NCBI RefSeq assembly: GCF_016545825.1
Contig: NC_052619.1
Coordinates: 34,325,803-34,389,802, forward strand
Reading direction: 5' to 3'
DNA from: Eucalyptus grandis
Taxonomy: Eukaryota; Streptophyta; Magnoliopsida; Myrtales; Myrtaceae
Length of the DNA: 64,000 bases
The stretch's first letter is position 1, and each line of letters opens with the position of its first letter. Shown here piece by piece: positions 22,621 to 33,962 of the stretch. The notes under the pieces were generated by a model. It did not search any database. It was not told where the DNA came from and was given only the letters and a program-made list of their open reading frames with translations. The translations under genes and the position numbers were made by a program.

Positions 22621-24532
22621 CGTCGAGATCATCAGGTTTGGCTGTTCCAAAGCGTTTGCTGCTTCTTGCTAATTGTAAAAGAATTAATGCTGTACTCCGC
22701 TACAAGGGACTCTTGTGATGTTCAGCTACTACGCCAATAGCCTCTTATCGTCATCTCTTTCAACTCATCAATTCAAATAATCCATGTTGTACTAGACGAA
22801 GCCAAGCTGGCATTTATGACGGGTGAAGGAAAAACCTCCCGTTGCCTTCAGGATATATGATATATTCTTGATATGCGAGTTTCTTAAAGATTGCTTTAGT
22901 CTAGATCATAAATTTGATTATACCGTTGCTTATTTGGATTACGTATTTTAGGTGGATGTCGGCACCTAAATTCGATTGGGATTTTGACCAAATTTCGATT
23001 GAAAGTGATCATTCTCAAACTTTTGATCGAGATGTACAATTGGGTGGTGCTCTTTGAGAACTTTCCAACCACATCCAATCTGATCAAATGGGACAACCGA
23101 TTGCTGGATGTCGCAACTTGTAATTGCCACCATCCGATCTTGATAGGATTGGAAAAGGCATTAATTTCAAAGATTAGGTGATAAAATATGTAAATTGGGT
23201 TGCAAGCTCTCCAACTCCTCGAGAACCATTTCGGTCGGAGTTTTCTTGAGCAAGATATCTTTGGACCTTAAGTATTTGTTGGGTGTTTTTGGACCTTGAC
23301 TATTTGTTTGGGAGAAAATATTGGGGTCGCAAGTGATGTTACGTGGTATTTATACTAGCTCATTCAATGAGTGACACATCTTGCTCACTGACCCCACCTG
23401 TCAGATCTCTCTCCTCTCTCCGACCCTTTCTCTGCCTACTATGCAACATTCATCTTCCCCAACAATCCACCATTGCTACTCTTCATTTGGACGCAGTTTA
23501 CTATGATCAAACCATGTGAATATGATATTTGATTTATTTCCTTATTCTGCATATTTTATTATTCGATTGCTTGCTTTCCAAAACCTCTCGTATGGAATAA
23601 ATTGCAAGATGAACCAATATTTTATCATCAAATAATCCAATGAACCGAATTATCATTGCCTGTAACATCATGTTTTTTTAATTATATTTCAAAATCTTAC
23701 AAAAGTGGGAGACTTCTCGCATTCTGAAAGATCTTCATATGTATTTTATCTACTGGTAAAATTGAGAGCGAGAATCATTCTTGGAAAGGAGAAGATACTT
23801 GAAGTCGGGATCATATTGTGCCTCTACGTGTTCCCTAGAGCTAAATTCTAGGCTCCTGACCGTGATGAGCATACTCAAACAAGTTTCATTCAAATGACCT
23901 TGAAGAAACTTGGACAGTCTGGTCTGCCGCATCATTGACAAACCAACTAAAGTTGTTAGATGTCAATTTGACCTCCTTCATGAGTCTAAAAGCCTCTCTG
24001 AGTTCAACTATTCTGCCCCCTCGGTTGTTCACCCCTCCATGGTCAAATCCCACATCGTTTCATCTTCTTTTCATGAGCGCTGCTTCTGTGCTGCCGGCCA
24101 ATCCTAGGATTTTAAATCCTCAATCCATACAGTATTTGAAGTGACTCCTCACTTTGGTGACGAAGCACGCAACGAATCACTTTTAACATCAAAGGGTTCT
24201 CTGTTGGCAGGTCCTTTGTTAGCAATGGAACCTCGGTTCATTGTCTCTTCGATGCCCAGCAAAAAAGGGCATCGGACGATGGTCGATGGCCAAGCTGGAT
24301 GGGGCATGGTTGATAATTAATCCATTAGAAATCCCTATAGGAGCAAGCCCAAGATTAGCTATGTATATTTTCCATCTCTATTTGATATCTCTTGATTCGA
24401 TTGGCAAAGTATGGCTACTGTAGAGGTGGCGTAAGGAGTTGCTCCTCCATTCACGTTGCGAGCCCTTGGTGGGTATGAGAATCGGGTCAATCAAACTTTG
24501 GATAAAAGTGAGAGTCACTTGCAAAGGGGAAT
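22621..24532. other. Spacer between peptidase units 2 and 3
   Basis: 22621-23280 is the 3' flank of unit 2 and includes an LTR-like fragment starting near 22955 (TGTCGGCACCTAAATTCG). The flank resembles 28640-29060, and the match resumes at about 24478 (AATCGGGTCAATCAAACTTT, compare 29083). About 1.2 kb between these points (about 23300-24470) is therefore an insertion. It begins near a GAGAAAATATTGGGG motif like the MITE terminus at 6974. No coding gene was recognised within it. Confidence 0.45.
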
Positions 24533-26419
24533 ATTGTTTTAGCCAATAATGACGAAGACTCGGCCGGCCTTTTGTCGCACGTCAGATGTTCCCAAGCCAC
24601 ATCCACAAGCCCGAAAAGCAAACAGAAAAGAGAGACCTTCGTTACCCTGAAAGAAAAACGTAGTGGATTCCCGAGGTCCGTGCGAATTAGCGGACAGCTT
24701 CAGGTCGTGCGAGTCTCTGTCGGTGTTGTTGCGGCTCTCGTGCTGGTCATCTTTCTTCCATGTTCTGCGTTTCTTCCTTTGAATCGTTGTCAAACATTTA
24801 TTGTCTTTGCTTTTGGTAATTAAGGGGTCGAGGAGAGAAGGGCTTTTTCAGCTTTGGCCACACGGTATCGGAATCATATGCATGATAAAAATTCCAGACT
24901 ATAGCGTAACGGTGCAGACTGGACTTCTGCTCCTATGTCGATGTTTTTCGGATCATTTTTGTGTTATTTTCCTGTTCTTTTCTGGGGGCGATGGTGATGG
25001 CGAAGGCGGCGGACTTCCTTTGAATTGCTTGATCTGCATGGTTCTTGACTGCTTCTCGGTGTCTTCGATATCCCGCATTTCAACCGATTGCCACTTGGTT
25101 TTTGTGTAGGCCGTGCTTGTGCTTTTGCCTTCTTGGTTTGTTTGACATGAGAGCTCCTTGTATGCTAAAACTGCATTAGTCCTTACGTGGGGGATCTGGA
25201 AGAGTGACCCATATTGGCCTACGATTCTGATTTCTGGGTCTTACTATCTCTCCCTTGAAACTGTTTTTTGAGTAGGATGTAGTCCAGTTGTCCTCACAAG
25301 TCACCAAATACTAGAAAAGAATTATAGTGTAAGCTTCATATAATTCTGAAAAAACTAGCTATACTGGAAGGATGTTCACATCATTTAGTAATTAGAGAAA
25401 ACCCCTGGGTGTTACCTGGATCACCACAATCCATAAGTTTAGAGATAAGGTTCTTATGGCTTGTAATTTTCTACACAATCTCTGCCTTGGTTTGACGGTC
25501 TGCTTTGTCAATTTGATGCATTTGATCATGGAGCTTGCGGTTTCTGGTTCTCCCTGTGTTATGTTGCAGGTGAACCAAGAAAAATCTAATAGGATGCATA
25601 TCACAGACTTCGGTTCAATGTTTTGACATAATGGTTGAGGTATATATTGTGGGCAACAGCAGAAGGCATGATGCTGGAATAATCAAGTAGAGATGTGCGA
25701 ATTGAAAAGGACATTTGGTAGATAATCTGCTGAAATCGCATACAGAAGGAATGTTCTATAATTCCCTGATCACATTCACTCTGGTCCATTGTACACCATC
25801 ACGTGCATGTCCTCTGCTTTTGCAAGAGACTAGATGCTCTTGACTGAGATCAAGGATTGTGTGATCGTGTGGTGTGTGAGTGGTTTACATGAATGCTTGT
25901 CAGAAATTTTATCACATTAAAAAAATGATTGGAGGTTGCTCTCAGATCTGTTTTGTCATCCTGAATTCGTAGTCATTATATAGTAATGTCCTAAAGATAA
26001 GCAGTTAGTCTATCAGCCTGCAGTCGCTCTCAGATCTATTTCATCATCCCGAATGGTTTTGATTTGATATTTGAACACAATTTACCTTATGAGCATAACA
26101 AAGTATGGACAAAGCTTACTGTTTGGCACCATAATGAGTATATTTATCTCACAATCCACCTGATGAAATAGCACCAGTTGAACTCTTTGATCCTTTATTG
26201 GTCTTTGATCTGCCTTGACTAATATAATGATTCAATCACCTGTTTGCACAAAAAATTGCGTTGTCTATGTAAAATTGACTACTGTTTTACTTATTGGAAA
26301 TGTAATCTTGGCACTTCAGGTTGCTTGGGACCTTGATTGGTTGTTCAAGTTCTGGTTGGTAACCAGGTGCTTCTCACAGATCATCAAACTTTGGAAATTG
26401 CATCCGGTTTCAGAACGAG
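24533..26419 (+). promoter_or_regulatory. 5' leader region of peptidase copy 3
   Basis: Conserved leader of the tandem gene, but two defects are visible. The homology to units 1 and 2 starts only at about 24533, so the older upstream region is absent. The UTR-intron donor GTGAGT is GCGAGT at 24709-24714. GC donors can work, but weakly. Confidence 0.5.
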
Positions 26420-28401
26420 ATGGGGACTGAAGGGCCAAAGCCCCTCACAATAAATGTAACTGGATTCAAGAAATTTCGAGGTGTGCTTGAAAATCCCACG
26501 GAAGCTATTGTTAATAATTTGAAAAGTTTTATTGAGAAGAAAGGGCTACCACCTGGAGTGACTTCTTGGGACCTGCACCACACTAGAGACTGCAGGCGAT
26601 GGTGCAGTTCGCAAGCTTTTGGAAGTCATGGAATCTGGCACCTTGACTAATGGTTCTACTTACAATGAACAAGTTGTGTGGGTTAGTTTTGGATGCTTCT
26701 TAATTATTTAATTAGATGAACAAGCATTAAAGATATAACCGAAGTTGGCATTTGTAGTTAGCAAAAATTGCCACAAAGTGCTTCTAAAGTTGCAGCTGAA
26801 GTAGATCGAGTAATAGTGGCTCTTTCATTAGGATTGACTGAGTAGTGAGTGCGATGAATCTTGTCATGTTTCTCTGAATGTGCATGGCTATTACAGGGTA
26901 GACAAGTTAATCAGATATTCTTGCTTTAGTGATTATAGAGCACAATTTCAGCTCCTAAGGATGCGACTGTGTATTTGCAGCTTCACTTAGGCGTATATCC
27001 TGGTGCTCCTAAGTTTGCCATTGAGCAGCAGGCGGTTAACGAAGCCACCTTTGGTTGTCCAGACGAGATGGGATGGCAACCTCAGGTTGAGATGTCTCTG
27101 TTTGCTATTTATTACCAATTCGTTCTGATGCTGTTCTTTGTCCTTGAGTTGGTGCCCTTACAAATTCGCTTTTGCTTCTTTCAGCAACTTTCAATAGTTC
27201 CTGAAGATGGCCAAACTTCTCGTACAAGACAGGTTTGCGATTACCCCTGAGCACTTTAATGGAATTTGCTGGTCTTTTTGCACATATAACCAGTGTAATC
27301 TACAGGGTTGCCACTCTCGTTTCTAAAATTCACTATTTGATGAAATTATGACTGCAACAAAGATTTTATTCCTTCTGGTGGAGTCATTGCTTTGTAATGT
27401 GTGCAATAATGACATCCAGATAATGACATGAGTGATCCTAAACTTTTCTTCAATGTTTAACGTGGTCATGGACTTCTTTTATTCAATCTAATCCCGGACT
27501 ATCAAAGTGTGTAGTCTTTCCCTTGAAAATTCTAACACTGTTAGTTTATGTGATCATACTTTTTGTAAATTTGATGTTAGATCTGCCAGAGTACCGTCAT
27601 AATTTACATGTGACTTTGATGTCACATCTCTTATATTAGTTTGGCCCAAAAGGATAGTTAAAAAAGAAATAAACAAAGATTTGTTAAATTGGAAAAATGA
27701 AGTGGCGGTCAATATCCTTATTTTGGCCCAATAAAGACAAATGTGGTGACAATCTGCGTCGTCAAGCGTCAATTTGACACACACTGTCATCACGTCTGTG
27801 TCCAATTAATGCACGTAATGTGGTGACACATTTAAAGGAAGGACTATATTGTGCGGATTTTTGAAAGTTCAAGGATTAGTTTGACTAAAAAAATGGCCCT
27901 GGGATCACGTTCAATATTGAAAAGAAGTTCAAGGATCTTATTACCATCTCATTACCTTTATTTAATAGTTCCAAAAGAAATGTTGGAAATTTCTATGTGA
28001 TTAATTTTGAGATAAGTCCCTCATTGCCCTACTCGCAAGACGTTATTTCTGGAAATGCAAACTGATTGATTTTCAAATATATAAGAGACGTGATGCTGTC
28101 TCATGTTTGCAACCTGTAAATCCTGCATTTTTCTGACATTGTCTTCATGGCATTCTTGAAGACTTCCTTCTCCACGGAAGCAATCCTTGAGTTCTTGATG
28201 AAGAAGGGCTACGACGTGACCCTATCGGACGATGCTGGCCGTTTCGTCTGCAATTATGTCTACTATCACTCTCTTCGGCTTGCAGAACAGAGGGGTGGCA
28301 GATCTCTCTTTGCGCACGTTCCTTCCTTCTCGAGAATCGATGAGGAGACTCAGATGAATTTCGTAGCCTCCCTATTGGAAGCTATTGCATCGTCGTATTG
28401 A
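26420..28401 (+). pseudogene. Pyroglutamyl-peptidase I (copy 3, frameshifted)
   Basis: Exon equivalents are 26420-26681, 26981-27085, 27185-27232 and 28162-28401. Exon 1 is 262 bases instead of 261. One extra base lies in ACTTCTTGGG (26561-26570, compare ACTTTTGGG in copy 1), so translation leaves the family frame after residue 48 and stops at 26650. Beyond that the family sequence is still readable, including the active-site Glu, Cys and His segments. Other changes are Arg to Gln right after the catalytic Glu, Arg to Gly in FGCPDE, and Tyr in place of the final Cys. Splice sites of the coding introns remain GT-AG. A single-base sequencing error is possible, but the weakened UTR donor and the extra substitutions favour real decay. 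Confidence 0.85.
27425..27930. mobile_element. Old MITE in intron 3 of peptidase copy 3
   Basis: Third copy of the intron 3 insertion (GAGTGATCCTAAACTTTT... through about 27930), sharing an extra inner block with copy 2. No coding content. Confidence 0.5.
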
Positions 28402-29082
28402 CTTCCAGATCATGAGGTTTGGCTGTTCGAATGTCTTTGCTGCTTCTTGTTATTTGCAAAGGAATCCGCGTTGCTGTACTCTACCGGTGCAAAAGACTTT
28501 TTATAACTTCTGATCATGATCTCTTTCAACTGTATCATTTAAATAATACATGTTGAACTAGACGAAGCCAAGCTGATATAAATGATAGGCGAAGGAAAAA
28601 TCGCCCATTCATTCAGGACATATGATATGTTCTTGATTTGCAAGTTTCTTTAAGATTGCTTCAGTTTAAGAATAAAAATTTGATTTTATTGTGACCTAGT
28701 TGGATTTCATATTATAGGTAGGTGTAGACACCTAATTTTGATTAGGAGTTTGACTGAAAGTGAGAACTTTTTTATCACACCCAATGTGACCAAATGGGAC
28801 TATAGAGTTGTTGGACATTGCGACTTGTAACTGGTGCCGTCCGATCTCAATGGGATTGGAAAAATTATGATTTTTGCAGATTAGGTGACGAAATCACGAA
28901 ATTTTGTTGCAAGCTCTCCAGACTTCATCTCCTCAAGAACCACTTGACTCTTTTTGAGGGATATCTTTGCAACTTGATTGTTTTGTTTGGCCCAATCTAG
29001 AAAAAATCCCTGATCCCGACCTTTTTCTGAAAAACTGACGGTATTTGTTGAAAGTTGAAATTGGGACCTTTCCATGGACGTG
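28402..29082. other. 3' flank of tandem unit 3
   Basis: Aligns by eye with 22621-23280 of unit 2, including the LTR-like start near 28718 (GTAGACACCTAATTTTGATT). No gene was seen. Confidence 0.5.
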
Positions 29083-29270
29083 AATTGGGTCAATCAACCT
29101 TTGAAAGAAGCAGAAAGATTAAAGTTGGGGCAAAAATCAAAGAAAAACACATAATGCATATTTAAAAAAAAATTAAGAATTGGGTCAATCAACCTTTGAA
29201 TGAAGCAGAAAGATTAAAGTTGGGGCAAAAATCAAAGAAAAATACATATGCATATTTTTAAAAAATAAAT
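29083..29270. repeat. 95-bp tandem duplication
   Basis: Two direct copies of a 95-bp block, starting at 29083 and 29178, both opening AATTGGGTCAATCAACCTTT and containing AGATTAAAGTTGGGGCAAAA. Differences are few, so the duplication is recent. Confidence 0.9.
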
Positions 29271-29584
29271 TAAACCACGGCTGTTAAGTCAGTTAACCTC
29301 CGACTGATGATGGCTCGACGCTACGTCAGTGCCGAGGCCCAGCATGGGTCTAGCTCCACCTTGCGCGAGGCCAGGCTGAGCCTGCACTTGCACAGGCCAT
29401 TTTGATCCGTGTGCAACCTTTCCCTTGAGCAATTTGTAATGATTGTTGTCAAGAGCCAAAACTATTTCGTTCTAGGTAAAGCCCCCCTCTTTCTGAAGTA
29501 GAAAATTCGCATGTGCAGATTGTAACAAAGTGAAAATAATATGGAAATATTAGTTGTGGAAGGAGTTAATGGTCAGTTTATAAG

Positions 29585-30123
29585 CTATGTAGCACAGACA
29601 CTTTTCGGAAGCTCGTGTCCGACACTTCCACACGTGTCCGACATGCTCCGACACGTCCTGACACGCTTCAACACGCAGTCAACGAGTGTCGAAAAATCTG
29701 ACACATGGTCAACTCTTTTCGACACGCTTCGACACACGAGTCCAGAATTCCGACACGCAATTCCGACACACACGAGGTCAATTTTAAAAATTTCTAATAC
29801 TTGAGGTCAAAATATAAATATACACAAAAGAAGTAATAAAAGAAGTAATAAAAGAAGTAATAAAATTGCTATAAATAAATATACACGCATGGGGTCAATT
29901 TTTTTTTTCAATTTTGTTTTTTAGAATTGTTTTATTTTTTTTAAAAAGTCTTTTACTATGAAAGAAGTAATAAAAATGCAATATATGATAAATAAATAAA
30001 TTTAAAAATATCATTTCAGCATTTTCTTTAAACAATGTTTTTTGCTCTAAGTTTTGTGTATTATTGTAACAAATTAAAATAATGAATGATATTATTTAAT
30101 TTTTCGTGTAATTAATTCTAGTC

Positions 30124-30206
<83 letters not shown>

Positions 30207-30339
30207 TATGTATTATTATTTATGTATTTATATATAAAAATATATTTAATATATAATGTGTCGGAATGTGTCGAAATTCTCTATTTTTAAGAAATGACTA
30301 TCGTGTCGCATGTTGCGTATCCGTGTCGGTGCTACATAG
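29585..30339. mobile_element. Non-autonomous DNA transposon with CGACAC-rich ends
   Basis: A 755-bp element with 17-bp terminal inverted repeats (CTATGTAGCACAGACAC at left, GTGTCGGTGCTACATAG at right), flanked by TTTATAAG at 29577-29584 and 30340-30347. An 8-bp duplication suggests hAT. If the last TIR base belongs to the target the duplication is 9 bp, which would suit a MULE. Subterminal regions repeat CGACACG/TGTCGAA motifs many times, especially at 29605-29775. The interior is AT-rich with a (TTA)n run. No transposase is encoded. Confidence 0.85.
30124..30206. repeat. (TTA)n microsatellite
   Basis: About 27 ATT/TTA units inside the transposon at 29585-30339. Confidence 0.95.
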
Positions 30340-30950
30340 TTTATAAGTGTGAGAGAAAATCTCACCTCAAAAGTTAGCTTCAATCCCTTTTACATTTGAT
30401 GTGGGGTAACCTCAATAATCTCATTCCCATACATTGGACCTTGAGTAATTATGTGAGTAATTTCGTTAGTGTTGTCAGGAGCTTCAAGAGTAAGTGTTAA
30501 TACACAACTAACTTGAAGGAAATGGTTACCGTCGCTGTAACTTGTAAATTATCCAAAGTTTGTCCCTTTTTATAGTCACAAGCAATCTTGCCCAGGCGGC
30601 GTTGACAAGAAGTCAGAAATTTATCACTGAAATCATTTCATTATGTGATATTTGAATAATTATATAATGAAAAGAATTTATAAAATTAAACCCTGCGAAA
30701 AATTACGCAAACATGTGTGAAAAGATATTGATAAATAAAAAATTGCACCCTTTACAAGGTGCCTCCTCACCCACGTTGGACGACACCTTCCTCTTCGTCC
30801 TCAACTCCGTCACCTCCATCAGCCCCATGGTGCTCCCAGGTGAGGGAGTACTTCAACACCTCGCTCACCGTTACGCGATTCATCAACTCCTTAGCCGTGA
30901 AGGCCAAGATCGTCTTGCTGCATTGCCAGTTGCTCTGGGAAAGCAGCCTA
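30340..30950. other. Intergenic, no recognisable gene
   Basis: AT-rich to about 30750, then GC-rich as it enters the decayed coding-like segment on the minus strand. A minus-strand frame at 30767-31021 partly continues that segment in a shifted frame (ELMNRVTVSEVLKYSLTW), but I cannot assign it to a family. Confidence 0.3.
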
Positions 30951-31262
30951 CTGAGCCGGATTGGAAAGTTTATGGCCGGTCTGGTTCTCGTCGGACCGCG
31001 CGATCTCGGCGATGGTGGCATTAATGGCCTCCGAGATGTGGTCCTTGTTGATGGGGATGACTTTGCCGTTGAACTCTAGGTAGAGCTTTAGGCGATCAGC
31101 GTAAGGTTTGCCTTGAGGTCACATGATGAGAGGGATCCCGTGCAAATGCTGTGCCACCTTGTCAGGTTGGTGCCGGCGAGGGACTCCGGGGACGCTCAAC
31201 CTGCCGGAGGTTTGGTTGCTGACGATGATGCTGGGGAGTTGAATTTCTTCCCCCATGACCAT
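30950..31262 (-). pseudogene. Decayed coding-like segment, family not recognised
   Basis: GC-rich and unlike its AT-rich surroundings. From an ATG at 31262 the minus strand reads about 104 codons with one internal TGA (31119-31121), ending at a TAG near 30949. Composition looks protein-like (for example LKLYLEFNGKVIPINKDHIS and INATIAEIARSDENQ). Sequence to about 30760 may continue it in another frame. I do not recognise the family and assign no function. It could be a captured gene fragment or an old retrocopy. Confidence 0.35.
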
Positions 31263-33962
31263 TGAAAGTTAGTGGTATTTTATTAGAAAAAGGTTTGGGG
31301 TAAATTTGGATCTAGATCTAAAGTTGAGTAAGTTCATTCAATAAAATTCCCTCTACCATATTGGATATATAATCAAAGAAGTACTATGCTTACATTTTTT
31401 TTTTTCGGTTTCTACCAATTAAACAAGATCTATTTATGTAAGTACTATTTTTAGTAGTTATTTCGAAAGAAAAAGAAAAAGAAAAAGAAAAAAGAAAAAG
31501 AAAAGGGTATTTTTTCAATTTTAATTTATTTACAACTATATTCGAACTACATTATAAACTACTAAAGATTTATAGTTGCAATATATTCACTTGATTAAAT
31601 AATTTATTTTTTGGTTTATAGTCTTTTATCAACAATTTCATATTATACTTAATATGTCTTTGGTTTTTGTAATTTACATTTGTTATGGCAGTAGATATAT
31701 AATTTATATGCAGGATTTTCATTTAAAATTAGTTTCTATGCATAATTTCACATATTAATTATCAAAAAATGAAATTAATACCTTCTATGTGGGTAAAAAG
31801 GAATTAAAAGTGCCATGACTTTCATATGGCGCTTACTTTATTATCAAAACATTTCATCCGATCACTTAAGTGCTACATTGGTGTAAAGTTTACTGAAGTG
31901 CATATCCTAGTGAATCATTCTACATGGCTTTTTAAATTAATTTTTACATAAAATTTAAGTTCAAGGTAAATAATCTTTGACTAACGTGACAAAAAAAGGA
32001 GTCAAAATGACCTCGTTCTGATCCTTTTGTTCTCCAGATTTATTTGAAACGGAAATCCTAAATTCTGAAAAGGGAAATGCTCTTCCAAGAAGCTTGAGTA
32101 GTGGATGGGTTCAAGATGAGATCAAAAGAGGAGAGCTTCAAGTTTATGAGATAACAAAGCAAGGATTGGTCGAATCAGCTTAATTGAGATCAAAATGATG
32201 ACGGCTCTAATAACGCAACGCAGGAGTTACTCTTAATTTAGGCAAATGACAAAGAAATTGCTGGGTTTGGGACATAAATCACTAAAGGACTCGCCGGAAT
32301 CTTGCAAAAAGCAAAGAAATCGAAGAAGATGGAGATGGCACGCTGGGAGCGTTAATGAAAAATAACCAGCATCTTCCTTCGCCGAGAGAGATCCCTCTTC
32401 TAGGCCATTACTTTTTTTCTCCCTCTCCGTTTTGCCGATTCCTCCGTTGTTCCTAGTTGAGGCCTCTTTTGTTTTTCTCCGACCTTCCACTTTTTGGCTT
32501 TTACAATTTTGCAGCTCCCTCTCTCCAGTGTTTTTTTTTTTTTTTTAAACATGAAATTGAGCTACTTTTGATGCTCCTACTTTTCATTGTAAGATTCATC
32601 TCAAAATTTTGGCCCAAATTTGAAGTTTTGAATTAGGGTTGAAGAAGAGGGGACTTAGTTGATTTGTTGATTTGGCCGAATTAGGATTTTAAATTGGGAC
32701 AAACCATGCTAAATATCATCACTTGGGCACAGATGTTGAGTCAGGTTCAAAAATAATAATAATATATTGTCACGTCCGATTTCTGTTGCTCCAAATCGGA
32801 GGGATACTTAAGTGATTGTTTTCTTCAAAAGTGGTACTTAAATGATTTAAAAAAAAAAATTGACATCAAAATGAGTGTTGTATGAAAAATGGAAGTAAGT
32901 GAGCTATAAGATTTTGATTAAGCAAAGGGAAAAAAGTACAAAAAAAAAAAAAACCATCTATGTCCACTATAACATATCCACTCTTGTGATGTCTCTCTTA
33001 GGCCTTGCCTAGTCGAGATCAACTTTTAACATTTAGCTAAATTCTCATTCCAAAGATAAGGCTTTATAGAAGAGAGAAGTTGCAGTTTTTATAGTATGTC
33101 CACTTTAATACATTTACTATAAAATTTTTCTTGTAACAAAAAAACCCTAAAGTTATACCTAAATGACACATTAACCCTCTGTTAGTGTTATGTTAGATAA
33201 TTTTTAAATCAAGATAATGTCATTTTTACATGCTAACACTGCTTGCTTTCCAGCGCTCATAAATGCATATTTTTAGTGATATTCATTGATGAAATCTTGA
33301 TGGAGAGGTAAATTTATCATACAAGTATAAGTTTGAAATTTTTTATATAAAAAAGTTTAGGATACATGTGTCGTAGTTTGAGATTTTTGATAGTTTTTTC
33401 CTTAAATAAAAAATAAAAAGTAATTTAAATACGCACACATCAAATAGCACAAATGTAGTGACGAATTAAAAAAAAAGCTATAATATAATTGCCATGGGTT
33501 GTGTAGTGATATGTGTAACTAAAACATGGACATAACAACAATACCGTGAAGTTGTATTGAAACGATGTAATTTAGAAAAATTAGCTCGTGAACATGAACT
33601 CCCAACAAAAAGAAAAAGAAGAAGTAACAAAAATTTCTCGTAAAATTAGCGCTTTAAAAGATATTTTTATTTATCATCATTTAAAACAAGTTAATTTACG
33701 ATAATTTTATATTTAGGTATTTTTGTGGATGATGAAAGAAATTAACAAAAATCCATTTCTCTAAAGCGACTGACATGACCAAAAGTGGAAAATTCACCTA
33801 CTTTTGTTGTCTCCATCTCCGTCTCTGTCTGTCTCTGTCTCTGTCTCTCCCAGTCTTCAAAGGCCGTTCCCTCAGATTTTGTTCATGTTTTTCCGCGATA
33901 ACCGATTTCTGTAGACATCAGCCGTCAGTTTTCGACTTTTGAATTCAGTTAAACAATCGGTG
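31263..33962. other. AT-rich intergenic region
   Basis: No gene was recognised. It contains an (AAAAG)n-like purine run at about 31469-31505 and many poly-A/T tracts. Just before the PPR gene a pyrimidine-rich stretch with (CTGTCT)n at about 33816-33850 lies where a 5'-UTR or core promoter would be. The minus-strand frame 32233-32490 shows no family resemblance. Confidence 0.4.

Larger units (their letters stand above)
16947..23280 (+). repeat. Tandem unit 2 of the C15 peptidase triplication
   Basis: Homologous by eye to unit 1 from about 6238, after removing a LINE tail (17268-18435) and a MULE-like MITE (18818-19563) from unit 2 and a foldback MITE (6974-7179) from unit 1. It contains the leader, the four-exon gene 20682-22620 and the shared 3' flank up to about 23280. 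The left edge abuts the truncated gypsy element. Confidence 0.75.
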
